Counted from the first letter of the stretch, positions 14,101 through 26,888 are shown. The stretch is DNA of 64,000 bases from Burhinus oedicnemus (GCA_008921705.1 VFFE01007669.1:5715633-5779632); one strand, 5' to 3'. Program-made: numbers and translations. Notes: generated by a model not told the origin, from the sequence alone.

Positions 14101-15222
14101 CTGTTCTCTGTGTCTGATCAAAGTAAATTTGAAGGAGTAGCCTGATGTAATGCTTCCACAAGTATCGAGTGAGTTTATTTTTTGTCATGAAAACTCAATG
14201 GATAATGTCACTTGGTGCACCTTTTGTGCACAATCTGAGAGCTCTTTTCCTTGTAATGCATATATACAAACCAATTCTTCTAAAGGGTTCAACTGCTACT
14301 AATGCATAAAAGGATCAAGAGCATTTTTATAGGGTGAACCAATTGTTCTGACCTTTTTTGGGGGGATATGTTGAAGAGTCTGAAGGCATCTGTCTAAGGA
14401 ATTTACCATTACACACTGTTCATCCAGTTGTATTACTATTTTGATTTATCTACCACACCAGTAAAGACTGTGTAAAAAGCTTTATTAAAAATGTAGTCAC
14501 TTCTGTCCTACAGAAGCAAATTTTGTATTTAAAAATCAAAATATTTTGCCTACACCATGTATGATTTTTTTTTTTAAAGCAGACCTAAAGTAACAGTTCA
14601 GTCCTGAGCAAGGTGGTTTTATATTTTTACCATTATTTGTGTAAAATGAACAGATCACTTGTGCCAGTTTGTTATGGGACAGACTTTACTGAAGAATCTC
14701 AATTATACAATTTTAAGTACTAGATTGTACTGTCAGAAAGGAGCTGTCCTTTTGCAAATATGATTATTCTTCGTAAACTGCATCAATCTCTTGTTTAAAA
14801 ATACAGTGGGTTGGTATTCCAGACAGACTTGATAGCTGGACTCATGAAACATTTGGTGTCTATAGCACAATGGTAAAAGGTGGATTTTCTACACGTAAAT
14901 TATGGCTCTTCACAAGTGAAAACAGCATGCTTGCATGAAAAAGCACATTTGGCTCCAGTCTGGAAAGTTTGGGTTAAAGAATTTGGGTCTTTAAGTGTTA
15001 ATTTCTCTGTATTTTTTTCATAATTTTTAATATTGATTAAAAGAATTTGCTAAAATTAAGGATGCAGTTGGCTGACTCTGGCGGAGAATACACCAAGCAG
15101 TCTGAAAGCTTTTCTTCAAGTAAGCTGTTTGCTGACTAGGCAATATGGGGAAAATTTATAACCTGGCTGTCAAACCCTTCTTTGTAGCATGACATACTAA
15201 ACATTTCTGTTCATACTTGCAG
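11163..15222 (+). other. STK39: STK39 last intron
   Basis: A 4,060-bp intron between the two terminal STK39 exons. It starts with gtaagtaaa and ends in ttctgttcatacttgcag. It contains AT-rich unique sequence; I see no transposon, RNA gene or extra exon in it. Confidence 0.88.
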
Positions 15223-15297
15223 GCCTCTGGCTGTGATGGCACTGAGATTCCTGATGAAGTGAAACTGATTGGGTTTGCGCAGTTAAGTGTCAGCTGA
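15223..15297 (+). CDS. STK39: STK39 (SPAK kinase), final coding exon with stop
   Basis: Seventy-five bases encode 24 residues plus TGA. They start [12 protein letters not shown] and end [11 protein letters not shown], the extreme C-terminus of SPAK. The last residues complete the CCT domain, the docking module for WNK and cotransporter RFxV/I motifs. The exon follows a clean acceptor (ttgcag) and begins in phase 0, as the donor at 11,162 requires, giving FKL-ASG across the junction. By my recollection of human SPAK only one residue differs (T for S in the DGxEIP stretch), consistent with a gene under strong constraint. OXSR1 is the only close alternative; its ending differs in several positions (EGSDIPDDGK, then LSIS). 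The kinase domain and most of the gene lie left of the window. Confidence 0.94.
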   Translation, partial: ASGCDGTEIPDEVKLIGFAQLSVS

Positions 15298-16012
15298 TGT
15301 CTGTCCCTTGACCCCAAGCTGAATTGTGAGATTGTGAAGAGTCCGGCTTAGATGCAAAGGAAGATTAATGCACCACACACTGAGTTCTGCTTCATTCTCT
15401 AGCAATTCACAAAGTCAGAACAAGCAAAGCCCACAGCTACACCGCTGCTGCTAACTTTCAAAATGCTACTAAATGTCTCTTAGCAGTTGATTTGGATCCC
15501 CCCTAAGTGAAAAGCCTGTGGAAATGCACTCAGGTGGCACTATTTATTGGTTACAAAAGGAATTTTCTATCAAGCTTACTTCTTTCATAAACTTTGAGTG
15601 ATGCTATTCTACCTGTACTTGTGGTTGATAATACTGCCTCTGTTCTGTTATATTTAGAAATTAACATAACTATAAAAGTTAAGAATTATTAGCCAAACTT
15701 GAATTCTAGTTTTAAAACTGACTGTGAATTTTATTTTTCATATATTTATGCATTACACATCCTAGTAATAAGAAAATGATTTGACTCGATTATGTGCTAT
15801 TTGCAGTTAATCTCCCATTATTTAAAAAAGTTTCAGGTATATCTTTGAAGTATTTGGTAACTTCTAGGGTTTGGGGTTTTTTTTGAAATTATTAGGCATT
15901 AGCAAGCTTTTGTTGGTTGTGTGTCTAAAAACCAGTCCACAAACTGATTGTCAGGGGAGTGGGAGGTGCCTTGCAGATGTTAATGTTTTAAGAATGTGCC
16001 TGAGGCTGCTTA

Positions 16013-16018
16013 AATAAA
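16013..16018 (+). terminator. STK39: Proximal poly(A) signal candidate, STK39
   Basis: AATAAA within gcttaaataaataatc, about 715 nt past the stop codon. It could give a shorter mRNA form. No obvious GT-rich element follows at once, so it is weaker than the distal site. Confidence 0.4.
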
Positions 16019-16037
16019 TAATCTCCATTTTCTAGAA

Positions 16038-16055
16038 GTACCATACATATGGTAC
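16038..16055. repeat. Inverted repeat in STK39 3' UTR
   Basis: GTACCATA and TATGGTAC are separated by two bases. A TA-rich run (atatataaatatatatatag) follows. It could form a cruciform in DNA, but a two-base loop is too tight for a simple RNA hairpin. Confidence 0.6.
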
Positions 16056-16691
16056 AGTATATATAAATATATATATAGTTATCTGAGCAAGGAGGGGATA
16101 TACAGTAGCAAAGGTGTTAGAGTATTTTGACTATGCTTTATTGGGGAGTCTATGAGCTAGAACTATTTTGAACTGTTGTTGTTAAGGTAGACTGCTTACT
16201 TTGTCCATCTCTGATCCAACTTACACTTAATGATAGAAACCGGTTTCATACAGGTGATAAAAACTTGAAGAACGGAACTGAAGCTTTACTTGAAGTTCTG
16301 TAAAATACGAAGGTGGAGTGAAAATAATAGGGCTTTGTGCAATGATCAAGTAAAACTCTGTTACAAAGTAAACACTTCTGACCCAAGTAGTCTTATGCTC
16401 AACTTGTGATGTAGATGTTATGAAGCTAGCAAACCTTAGAAAGACTTTCAAATCTGGAGATGTGTTTCTTGGCGGTTACAATTTAAACTACTTCCTAGCT
16501 AATCCTAGATAAAGGGCAGCTCTTTAATGTACTGAAAACAGCAAATATATATTATTAAGAGAAGTTATTTATAATGCCTTGTCATAATCGTTGAGGTGTT
16601 CTAGAGCCATTTGCGTACGACTCAGTGTAATCCCATCCCATCCTACTGTTTACATGATGATTACTCCAAGATGACTGCAAAGGTTGAAAAA

Positions 16692-16708
16692 AATAAAGTA
16701 AAAATAAA
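16692..16708 (+). terminator. STK39: Distal poly(A) signals, STK39
   Basis: Two AATAAA hexamers (16,692-16,697 and 16,703-16,708) are followed within 50 nt by TG-rich sequence. This is the usual layout of a cleavage site and the most likely end of the STK39 transcript. Confidence 0.65.
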
Positions 16709-17039
16709 AGTGTATTGCACAAACAGATTTGTATTTTGAATTTGCATGCTCTGTGTGCATTTTGATGGCTGTATGGTAGGGTGATGTTATAAATGTCTGC
16801 TGCCCTTATTTAGTTTATGAGTGGCACCTGCACAAGGGACCCGGTTCCTCGTGTTGGGGAACAGAAGGGGAGAAAACACCACTTGCTCGCTCATAGGGGA
16901 GGGTTGCTTTTGACCGCTTGCATTCCAGTTCTTTGGATAAGCCATTTTTAAGACTCCTGAGGTCTTTGTACTTCAAGAAATTGGTCGGTTATTTGGGGCA
17001 GGACCTGTATGCCTGTGGGATGATGATTTGTGTGGGGAA

Positions 17040-17740
17040 GAGGGTGAGAGGGGCCCAGGGCAGGGCCGGGGCTGACACCTGCTGCCACTGGCCCAGGTGT
17101 GGGGTTGGTGGCCACAGCTGAGGCTCGTTTGGGCAGTTCAGGCCCTCCTCGGGTGACTGGTGCCCTCAGGCCCATTAGTGCAGGGAGCCCCAGCCCTGGG
17201 GAGGGTTTTGGCAGTGTGGGGGCTGGGGCTGCACTGTGGGCTGGAAGGGCCCTGTGCTCCTGTGGGGCTGGGCCAGGCCTGGCCTGGCCTGCAGCCAGCT
17301 GAGGGCAGCGAACAGAAATGGTAAGTGTGCCATTCCTCAGTGACAAAAATGGGGTGTCTTTCCATAGCTTTGGGGTGTCTCTGCAGGTGTGGGTGTGGCA
17401 TTAACTGATAATCTGCTCGCTGTCTCTTCCACATCAAAGGTATCTTGCCTCAGTGCGCTATAATCAGCTGTTTATCTCTTGCCTTACTTTGGTTAATGCT
17501 TTGCCTGGGTTGGGTTAGCTTGTGTGGGCTTTGCTTTAGGCTCCCTGGGACCAGCCAGAGGAGGAGCCGGGCAGAGGACTTGGGGCAGCCACCAGGACTT
17601 GGGGCAGCCACCGGTGCAGCCCCGAGAAGGCTGTGCCTCCGGGCACCCGCCGACCTGTGGCCCGGGAGCCTCTGCCTCGGCTGTGCTGGTGGGGGAGGAC
17701 AGAGGGCACTGCCATGGTGTCTGACCTGGGGGGCAGGCTG
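17040..17740. other. GC-rich patch downstream of STK39
   Basis: The sequence changes abruptly from AT-rich to G/C-rich (runs such as ggcccagggcagggccgggg and ggcctggcctggcctgc), then returns to AT-rich. CpG is scarce in the first half but clusters at about 17,560-17,690 (ccggg, cccgccgacc, cccggg). Open frames exist on both strands, but they are proline/alanine/glycine-rich and look compositional. It might be a small CpG island, a GC-rich minisatellite remnant, or a non-coding RNA promoter; I cannot tell which. Confidence 0.5.
17576..17613. repeat. 19-bp tandem duplication
   Basis: ggacttggggcagccacc followed by a or g, twice in a row, within the GC-rich patch. Confidence 0.85.
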
Positions 17741-19449
17741 CAATCTGGCAGCTAATTACTCATTATCAACCTTTGTGTTGGAGTGAGAGTAAATTAAAAG
17801 GTACCTTAAATGTGCATCTACCAGTGAAACGATAACTTGCAACGCTGTGATGGGGTGGCTACTGAGCAGGACCTGAAGGAGTTAAGTCCAGAGCATTGCT
17901 GTTAGATTATTTTTGTTATGTACATTAATGTATGCGTCTCAAAACGTTGCACAAGTGTTGACTAATCCACCTGCAAAGTAGTTAGCTGGTTAGCTTTCTT
18001 TTTCAGGCAAAGAAATGAACGTTCAGGGAAGCTTGTTGTTTTCACAGATCTATAAAAGAAGTGGGAATATATAATTGGATGAAAATCGTGTTCCACTCGC
18101 TATACGCCTCCCTGAAGGCTGGGGAAAAGGTGTTGGGATATGAGTAGCAACTGTCAAAAGTGCTCATCTGCTATACTCATTGGGGCTGCAGGAGGTATCT
18201 AAATAAAGAAGAATGTAATACTTTAATTGAAGCAGTCAGCAGTATTGTACCAAGATAAAGCTGTAACAGTTTTTGCTCACTTGCAGTCTGATGCAGAAAC
18301 ATGCCAATGCTTCACTGAGCTTCCTTGGTTCAGTGAGAGCAAATGCGTGCGGAAGCGTTATTTATCACAGCTGTGTTGGTTCTTTAAATTTATTTTTTTT
18401 GCTGCTGCTAAGATATTGTGAATAAATACACTGTAAGCAAAATGAGTTCAGAAGGACAGTGACCTGAAAGAAAATGCAGTTAAAGCTTTAGTGTCTGTTA
18501 AAACGAAGCAGTTTATTCTCACAGCTATATACAGGTGAGACAAAAAAAAAAAAGGCAAAAATATACAATAGGTTGCGGTAGAAAGTAGCATGCAAGCGAT
18601 GATAAAGTAGAAATAGACACTAAATGTATTAGGAATTTGCTTCCTGAATACTATATTAACATCCTCTGCTGAATAACAAGGGAAAAGAGAAAACCAGCAA
18701 CTATTCACTTACGTTTATGTGAAAAGCATTTAGGAGATGGGTACAGTTCTCATATGTATGACATGACTTGCCCCAAAGCAGTTGTGCTGCTCCTGTTAGA
18801 AAGGTGTTGCTGGACAATACCTGGGGCCTGTTGCTGGCTTGAACACATGGCTGTGTTTGAAGGAAGAGGTCTCTAATTAATGAGATGAAGCTGGAACAGG
18901 TGAGCTACTATATAGCTGTCTCTAAGGCCAGGAAAATAGGGCTTAATTAGATGGTTCTAAAAATATAATCATCTGTAGCAATGATTATATGCCAGTGCTT
19001 GCAGCTGGGCACTTGAGGCTCTGTGGGCGGATGAATGTCAATGTCCATGGAGCCAGCCCTGCCAGTGTGCTCTGCTTTAGTGTGCTGAAAGTAGCTCTGT
19101 GCTGTGGACTGAGATGGAAGTCAGTTGATGAAACACAGTTCTTGTCATTTATTATTTTCAAAGTGTTAAAAAGGATGAATATAAACATAGAATTCAGCTC
19201 AGCACAAAACCAGGTCTAGAGAATAACTGGTTTGTGCATGTGTAGGAGAGGAGGGACGTTCCCAGCTCTTTATCTCCTGGGACTCCAGAGTGGGCTTCGG
19301 GCCAGGAAAGCTGCCTCCCGCTCTGGCAACGTATGCTTTTCATGTCAGGAGAACAGGAGCGCACGTCTCTTTCCTGTGACAAGTGCTGACCTCAGATATT
19401 CCCACCAATGCACACAGAGTTGCATTCAAACTGCAATGCAGCTACCTAG

Positions 19450-20010
19450 TTGGGATAAATATTTTGGCTTTCTAGAAATACTGTGCTATGTGCTACCACA
19501 ATTTCCTCTATAGACCTCCCTGCCCCAGAGCACACTTCTGCTTTGTGCGTGGAGGTGGAAGGTGGGAGCAGGGAAATAAGCCAAGAAACATAATTGAATT
19601 TTCTCTCCCCCATGTCCTCTCCTGAGATAAAGATGAATGCGTGCCTTTTCAGCCAGCTTGGTCTCATTTAAAATCTCCAATTTGTGGGCTTCCAGAGCAG
19701 TCCTATAAAATCTGATTGCGGGGCACCCCTTCAGAATGTTTTTAAACACCGTTATTTCTCTGAGAGGTAATACTGTGTGCAGCTTGTAAATGGTGTGCCT
19801 CCCCCTCAGGCTTCTCTTAATCAGAGATTTATTTTCCTTTTCACCACCTACCTCTGCATAATGATGTTGGATGGTGAGATTGGCCTGTGCCTGAAATCAA
19901 TTAGCTGTGATGATGCATCTGACACAGACCTAAAACACTGCTAATTGAGTGCATTGAAAATGCTGATTTTTGTTTAGCAGGGAGCAGAGGATGCTCCCTA
20001 GTGTTTTTTC
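19450..20010. other. Possible conserved non-coding element
   Basis: A stretch with few simple runs and several homeodomain-like cores (taattg, cttaatcag, caattagctg, gctaattgag) and gataa motifs. It has no plausible coding frame. The call rests on texture alone; no alignment was possible. Confidence 0.2.
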
Positions 20011-21889
20011 AAAGCAGCAAAAAAATATGAGACCTTGTTGATAACAAATAGCAGTTGGTATGTTTCGGGTTTTTTTTTTCTGGATCAGTTGCGATATAGC
20101 TTTATCCAGTGAATGCTGTGGGTTTTCCCACTGTATCAAGTGGGCAGCCTTTCCACCCTCTTGCAATGTACTCGTGCATGTGCATACACTAAGAATGCTG
20201 ATTACTTTAAAATGAGAAGTTGGAAAAGCAGCAGGAGCCTCCATATTCAAGTTTCCTGAGCATGTGCTCTGCTAATAAGTTGATGGAGCAGCTGGATTTA
20301 CTCAAACCATGTGAAAACTCCAACAAAGTCTGTTTTAGTTGTGTTTTATTACACAATGGTCCAACTCATGAAATATCCAGGCATATTAGTTGACCATTGT
20401 GACACTTAGGTATTCATTTTCCCCTCAATGACTAAGAGTACATTACAGTGCACATAAAAATGTGGTTTTATAGCAGCTTTATGATTGTTAGATTGATGCT
20501 CATCAAGCTGGTTGCACAGTCAGTGTCATCTGAGATGTCGAACCAAACTCGGTAGTTGTGAAGTTGTCTGCTTCTAGTCATGTTCAGAGTATGGGCAGTG
20601 GTGGATCAATGAGCAATTACAGGGACTTGGAAGAGTGTATGGTAAGAAGGAGAAATACTTAAATTTCACTGCATAAACCAACTGGGAGGCAATCTTGTCC
20701 TTCTCAGGACATGCATATTTTGGCATCTAATTTTCAACTGTGAATTTGAAAGGCTATGCTTGTTTATTGTCTCAGTAGGGTGTAGAAAATCAGTTATGCA
20801 AGTGGATGCATTTATATACAGGAACAGCTATGAGAAATAGAATTGGAGTAGATAGAAAATACATGCCTCTTCTTTTTTAATTTTTCCGCATAGATGCAAG
20901 TTTTAAGAATTAATGAAAACCAGCTATCTTTCAAATATTTTTTTAAATTATTTTTTTTTTCTTCTAGAAAAAAAACCAAATGGTTATTTGGTTCTTTAAC
21001 GAATAACTATTACATAGATGAAAAAGAAAGGTGCTGCTCATGCACAGGAGTGCTGGAGTGGTTTTGTTCTGGCAAATGAGTATCTTTTGCTAATGCTCTG
21101 CATTGTGCTAATACTCTCTTGTTGACCAAGAAAGAACAAAATGCTTAAATTAAAGAATGAAGTATCAAATCAAATGGTCGGTGAACACGAGGTTTTTTGG
21201 AGCCAGGGAGGTGTGGATGACAATGTGCCTCTTCTCCCAAGCTTCCCCGTGGTTTAGTCAGTCCTGTTGGGCAGTACTCCCTTTCCACCCTGTCTGGTGG
21301 GACGCAGTTCCCGTGCAGTAGCACAACAGGGCATCACAGCCTCCTTGAGGCTGCTCATCGCTCTGGCAGTGGACAGTGAGCTGTGCCTTTGGCCCTGAAT
21401 GTGCCCGAGCAAGAAGGTAGTGGTGCTCTATTCTGATGCAAAAAGTACCTTCTTAAAGGTAAACTTTCTATGTCTCTTTTTGCGATAAAGGACTTTGTAC
21501 TTAGACCAAGAAATAAATTTGATGGTTTTCTAGGTTGCTTGGTTGCAGAATTTTTAGCATAAGTTGAAAGCTGAATCTTTTGACAGTGCAAGATGTGCAA
21601 TTTGTGATATTAAACAAAATTCCTAACCTTTTTTTTTCAGCTTTGCGGAAAGGTTTTTGTGGTTGTGGCTTTCGTGAAGTAAGTGTTCACATTGAGGAAA
21701 AGTGTAATAGATATGTGATTGGGGTTGTTAAACCTGGAACTATTCCCAGCATCTCAGAGTGTCAGCTGAGAATCCTGTTGAATTCAGGATTTTTTTTTTT
21801 TTTTCTTGTTAGAGCACCTCTGATTAAAACAAACTTTAACTTCACTGGAGCATTTTCTCTGTATTATGAGAAATAGGTAGAGGGTGGAG

Positions 21890-22290
21890 AAAACCACCTT
21901 AAATTAGAACAGAGAATCCAGAGGGAAGGACCATTATTGAAATCTTGGCCCCATGAATTAATAATACTTTACAATAGCTTCAGTGGGACTAAAATTTCAC
22001 TCCCTATCTGTGTTGATTATGAGCTCCTTGGTTTACTCCTGGGGCTATAAAATAGAAAAGGATCCAATCGTGATTAAAGAGTAGGTGTGATTTGAATGGA
22101 AGGTGATTACAAAAATCTCCCTGAAGTCTTCCACCCTGCTTGTGCTGTAAGCTTTTCCTACTTATAATAGCATAGCAGAGCCATCCAAGCAGAAAATGAC
22201 ACCAGAGAGAAAGAGTTTTCTGATTGTTTCTGATTAGGTTCAGTGCTAACCTTGTAAATCTGTCTGTCAGATAGGGCACAGTCAAGTCAT
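21890..22290. other. Possible conserved element or ancient repeat remnant
   Basis: This contains cttcagtgggactaaaattt, then AT-rich homeodomain-like sites (gaattaataata, gattaaag). The cagtgggact phrase recalls old amniote interspersed repeats. It could instead be unique conserved sequence. No coding frame is convincing. Confidence 0.2.
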
Positions 22291-24966
22291 CCGTAAACCT
22301 GATGCTTCACAAAAGACTGAAAGGGTGAGGAAACTCCTGCACTTCTGGGTTGCTCGATATTTAGGTTTTTGGTATTTTTTTTTTTTTCCCTCCAGAAGGA
22401 TTTTCACAAAGATAGATCTAGATTTTGGATGACAGCTATGGAGCTACAATTTAGCATTATATAAATTACTATACCTATTTAAAACTACTTTGTGTTTGTG
22501 GATTTGTGTGTACTGTATAACAGTGCTTCCTCGTTGGATTTATAAGGCTAAGGTGTGGATCCATAGCTTGGATCGGTCTGTGGAAATCAAAGCAGGGCTG
22601 TGTTTATGCAAATGAGCGAGTGTTACTTTTTCCCCTTCTTGTTATCATTATTGTCGTATTCTGTTGTCAGCAGAGTCAAGCAGGGTCTTTTTCATAGGCA
22701 ATGATTTTAATTTTTAATAAAGTAATTGCAGATAATGTCTTATAGTAAGGCTATATGTATTTAAATCCAAAGACGACTGGGGCTGTTACATTTGCGTATG
22801 CCCTATCAATTGTTACAGGCAACATAAGAGTTTATGCTAAGAGTAACAGTACTGAAGTGAATTTAATATTCTTCCCTTCTTCTGACATAAGCCAAAGGCC
22901 TAAAAATACCTTTTGGAAGAGTATTCCAGTGACCTTGTGGAAAATCAAATTGATGTCAGTTTAAATTGAAGACAGCTGTTGGATGCAAAAAATTATAACA
23001 AAGTGAATTAAACATTCGGTTTCAGTCCAGGAGAGTAAACAGATTTGTTTTCCAATTTATGGTGTGTTAGATGTATACTTTCAGTGTTACAGAAAAGTGA
23101 CAGTGTTTTACTTGCTGTGAAATTGGCATCCTGATACTGGAACATGCAGATAATATATTCTCAAATTCAGTTGAGGCAAAATGTGTTCTTTAGCCTAAGA
23201 TAAAATTTTGACTGGATAATAATTGCAAAAGGCCTGTTTTGTTACATATGCCAGGTATCCGTGGGGCTACCACTTATCAAATATACCTTTTTATGTATGT
23301 ATTTATGCTAATTACTGCCAAGGCAATGCATAGAAAAAATGATTTATACCATAATATTTTGTAACTCTGTATGCCCCCATACATTTATCTTTTGTAGGTT
23401 TTTTTTCTCTACACTGAACTGTCATCATCATTCATGTTCACCTAGAAGTAAACTTGTATAAACCAGATATTATGTTAACTTATATTGACTTGTGTTTACC
23501 AGAAAACTCTCGTCTAAAACAGAGGCTCCAAATGCTATTAGAAGTCAGCATGGTTTTGTAGACGCTTTATAGAGAATCATCGTAAGATAGTGCTGTGATC
23601 CTTGAAAATGTGAAGCAGCTGTAACCCAGTTAGCTGGCTGGGATGCGGACAAAGCTGTACCGAGGTCATCCCGGACTGGGGAGCTGGGTGCTGCCAAGGG
23701 CTGGGGACAGCCCCATGCTTCTCCTGCACTCGGCTCGCACGACTGGAGCTGGAATTGTGCTGGTTCTTGTGCTGGCTCTGGTGCATCCCCCCTAGGTGCC
23801 ACCAGAAGAACAAAGCAACTTTCACAAACATAGTCCATGAAAACCAATTTTTTTTCCAAAATTTTTTTTTAAATAATTTTTATTTTAAACCGTACTGGAA
23901 GTTGGGAAGTGATGCTTCGCCTGCCCTGCTGTGTTTGGGAAGCAGTGCACTTTGCAGATTGCCTTTCCAAGGCAGCGTGCAGGCCACAGCCCTCAGCATG
24001 GTTGGTTAGTGCAGGTGCCTGGAAACCACCACAGAGGGTGGTATGTAGAAGCCACAGGGTAAGGGAGCCAACAGTGACATGAGAGGCAGTTCTCCTGCTG
24101 TAACACGTTGTCCTTATGGCTGGAAATGTCTTTTCTGATGGAGACTAGGTCACTATCTGGTCACTGCAGAGCACAGAGGAAGCAAGCCTGCCTGTACGTG
24201 GAGTGCAAGCAGGATGAGTGCGTACGGACCTCCAGAACATTGCCTGTATGTAGTCTTGGTGCTCAGTCTGTGCTCATTATTTATACCTATCATACAGTCA
24301 AAGAGAAGAGGAGAAAATTCTGTGGAGCAGGATGGTGAGCGCAGCATTGCCACTAGATACAGTGTATTTTGTTATATTGTAGTGTATATGTAGATTGTAA
24401 GCGCCTGAAATAAAGTACTTCAGCTGTGCTTCTCTTGCCTTGCACCCACAAAAACCTCTTGTAAGTTCAGTTATTTTCACTTGGTGGTTTTAGTGCTCGC
24501 TTTGTACTGAGCTACGTGACTATAAAAAATTCAGGATGAGGACAGAGTACTTGATAAAGTATTTAATCGCTCCTGGAGGTGTACACAGGCTTTTGTGCTG
24601 CTTTTCTGTGTTTATATGCTGCCGTTGCTTCTTATCTAGAAAGTACATGGTAGCAATTTCTCAAACAAACAAAACTCTGCTATTTCACATACCAATTTAA
24701 TTTTACTGGTGGTATTTGATTTTTCCAAAAATTGCATCAATAACTGTTCAGCTTTCCAAAGTATTTATTTTTCTTTCCCAATTTGTATATATGCGTGCAT
24801 GTATATTTATATAAAACAGTTGTGAACCTTGCAATTCACAAAATAATTTGTTTTCCTTTCCCTCTGTTCTGAAATCTTGTTTTTTACAAGAGGATTTATC
24901 TCTTCAGGTGGGTCCCAGCATTGCAGCACTTAACTTGGCGTGACAGAAATGGGAGCGCTCGGGCCC

Positions 24967-25018
24967 CTTGTTCCATCTCCCTCATGCTCCCTCCTCCTCC
25001 CTCCCCTTTGTCCTTTCC
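24967..25018. repeat. Pyrimidine-rich tract
   Basis: About 50 bases nearly all C and T on the + strand, with ctcc/cctc units (ctccctcctcctccctcccc). This is low-complexity sequence of a kind able to form triplex DNA. Confidence 0.65.
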
Positions 25019-26888
25019 ATGGACAACTCTCTGTCTAACAAGGAGATCTCTGGGACCCACAGAAGTAGTGTTGTGGTTCATGTGGAGGTGCGTGCTGTCT
25101 GTGCGGACTCTCTTCAGAAGTTATAACTGCCATTGCTTGGGAACTGCCCCTTCCAGGAAACTATTTCTGCTCAGACCTCCTCATAGCTTTCTGTGATTTA
25201 GTTCTTGACCGTCAGCACTGGAGACCGAGATGCAGCCACACTAACCGTTGAGCAATTTCTAAATGTTCTAGAATACGAGCTCCCTCAGGTTTGATTTACT
25301 CTGGCAGCCATTTGTGGTTTTTAAAAGCTACCACAATAATTGCAAACAAAACCAAACCAGAGCTTTGATGTCTGCATAGTTATGTGTAACATAGGGGAAA
25401 AATCCAAACCAGCTTTGTAGCTGGTACTTCAGGTATATGTCGAACTGGTCCTCTTTTATAATATTGAGCTCTTGGTATGTACATATCGTGTTTTTCTTTG
25501 ATTGTCACCTGTGAACTTGTGTTTTTCTGACTAGTCCTGGGTTCTGTTTGTATGTCAACACAAATTAATCTAATGGAGCATTACTAATGCTTGACAAAAA
25601 TAAATCTGTGCACTTAGACAATTTGTTACTACTTTTAAAGGCATTTGAAAAAAACCCAAACCAAAACCATTCCAACTGCTTACATGCTCAGATCTCAATG
25701 AGAACCTTTAAAAGCTTCTGTTGGAGACAAATGTGCATGCATGTTAACACTAGCTAATATTAAATACATAACAAACAGTGGAAATTAAGGCTTCTACTGC
25801 TTATCTAACAAAGATCATAATCCTTGTCTTAGGCACAAAAGAAACCTCTTATCTGTGAAAATAATTTTTCTAATTAAAGACAAAATTATTGCCTTCTGGA
25901 GAGGATTTCAAAGATTATCTGCTCTTGTAGCACTGAACTATATTGCTGTCTGAAGTTACGGTAAGTTAATACAAAGAAAGATTGTTTGTATATAATATCC
26001 TCTTAGTGCAGATATAGGCAAATTTAGGAACAAGGATATAAATAATGCACGCACTTTGCAAGATACAAAATGGTACCTATGTAAATTCCTTTTTAACAGT
26101 CAGGCAGGTGAAGCTAAGTAAGTTCTTGGTGTATACCATGTAAGTGTATATTACCAACTTCTTTCTGGTTTAGATATTCTTTCAAACTAGCATGGAAAAA
26201 ATCTTTCAAGGAAAGAAAAAATTATGTTGAAGTCAGTTTTGGTGATTTTAACCTATTTGTGACACATTATGTTGAGGAAAGGGAACATGGGGTTTATAGT
26301 TAAATCTATGTTGTAATTTAAATTTGATAAATACATATTTTTGGCTTAAATGCACTGTTAGAACTGAATTTATTGGAAGGCATGTTAGAATGAGTTGTGG
26401 GAAGAAGACAGAGTGCATACTACTCCTCTTGAAAATGCTGCTTTTCATCATCGTGTGGGTACTGATACGATTAAAAGTGCAGTTTTACAAATATGTACTT
26501 TAAGAACCGTTAAGATAAATCTGTTGGTAATTGTCTGATGTGTCCCCGAAAGCTGCTAGTCCCACAGATGATGTTGCCTCACCCATTGTGAATTACTGCT
26601 TAAAGCAAATGCATGTCTTGGCATTACAGTGAACTGAGAATAAACTTGCGAATCGGAGATAGCGGTGTACGTGAAATTTCAGAACACGTATGTTTTTCTA
26701 AAGCTTTGTTATTATCTGATGTATGCTTCAAAGATACGAGTAGTTTTGTCACCTGTAGTGTATCACTTCCACTAGAATTTCTGCAGCTCCCAAGTTTTTT
26801 GTCACCAGTCCCTATATGTGAGGCTCCTTTGTTCCTTCTCCTGTGCAGTTTCTTCATCTATGGGCGATGATGTTGTTTTCCCTTCCTT

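Larger units (their letters stand above)
15298..16727 (+). other. STK39: STK39 3' UTR (end approximate)
   Basis: Non-coding, AT-rich sequence runs from the stop codon to two overlapping-range polyadenylation signals near 16.7 kb. The right end is estimated at about 20 nt past the last AATAAA, where a TG-rich stretch follows (tgctctgtgtgcattttg). The implied length of about 1.4 kb agrees with the 3' UTR size I recall for mammalian STK39. A TA-rich block with an inverted repeat lies near 16.04 kb. Confidence 0.65.
16728..26888. other. Intergenic region, left half
   Basis: This lies between the STK39 end and the first CR1 fragments. Open frames here are short and overlap on opposite strands, and none resembles a protein I know. 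It holds a GC-rich patch at 17.0-17.7 kb and a pyrimidine-rich tract near 24.98 kb. Two stretches (about 19.45-20.0 and 21.9-22.3 kb) look like conserved non-coding sequence by composition only. Confidence 0.6.

Noticed and set aside
16948..17346. 132-codon - strand frame and overlapping + strand frames in the GC-rich patch
   Set aside because: Proline/alanine/glycine-rich on both strands at once, no known domain; explained by base composition.
21642..21680. Exon-like piece: tttttttttcag, about 38 bp, then gtaagtg
   Set aside because: Good splice signals, but the short peptide matches nothing and no partner exons are seen nearby.
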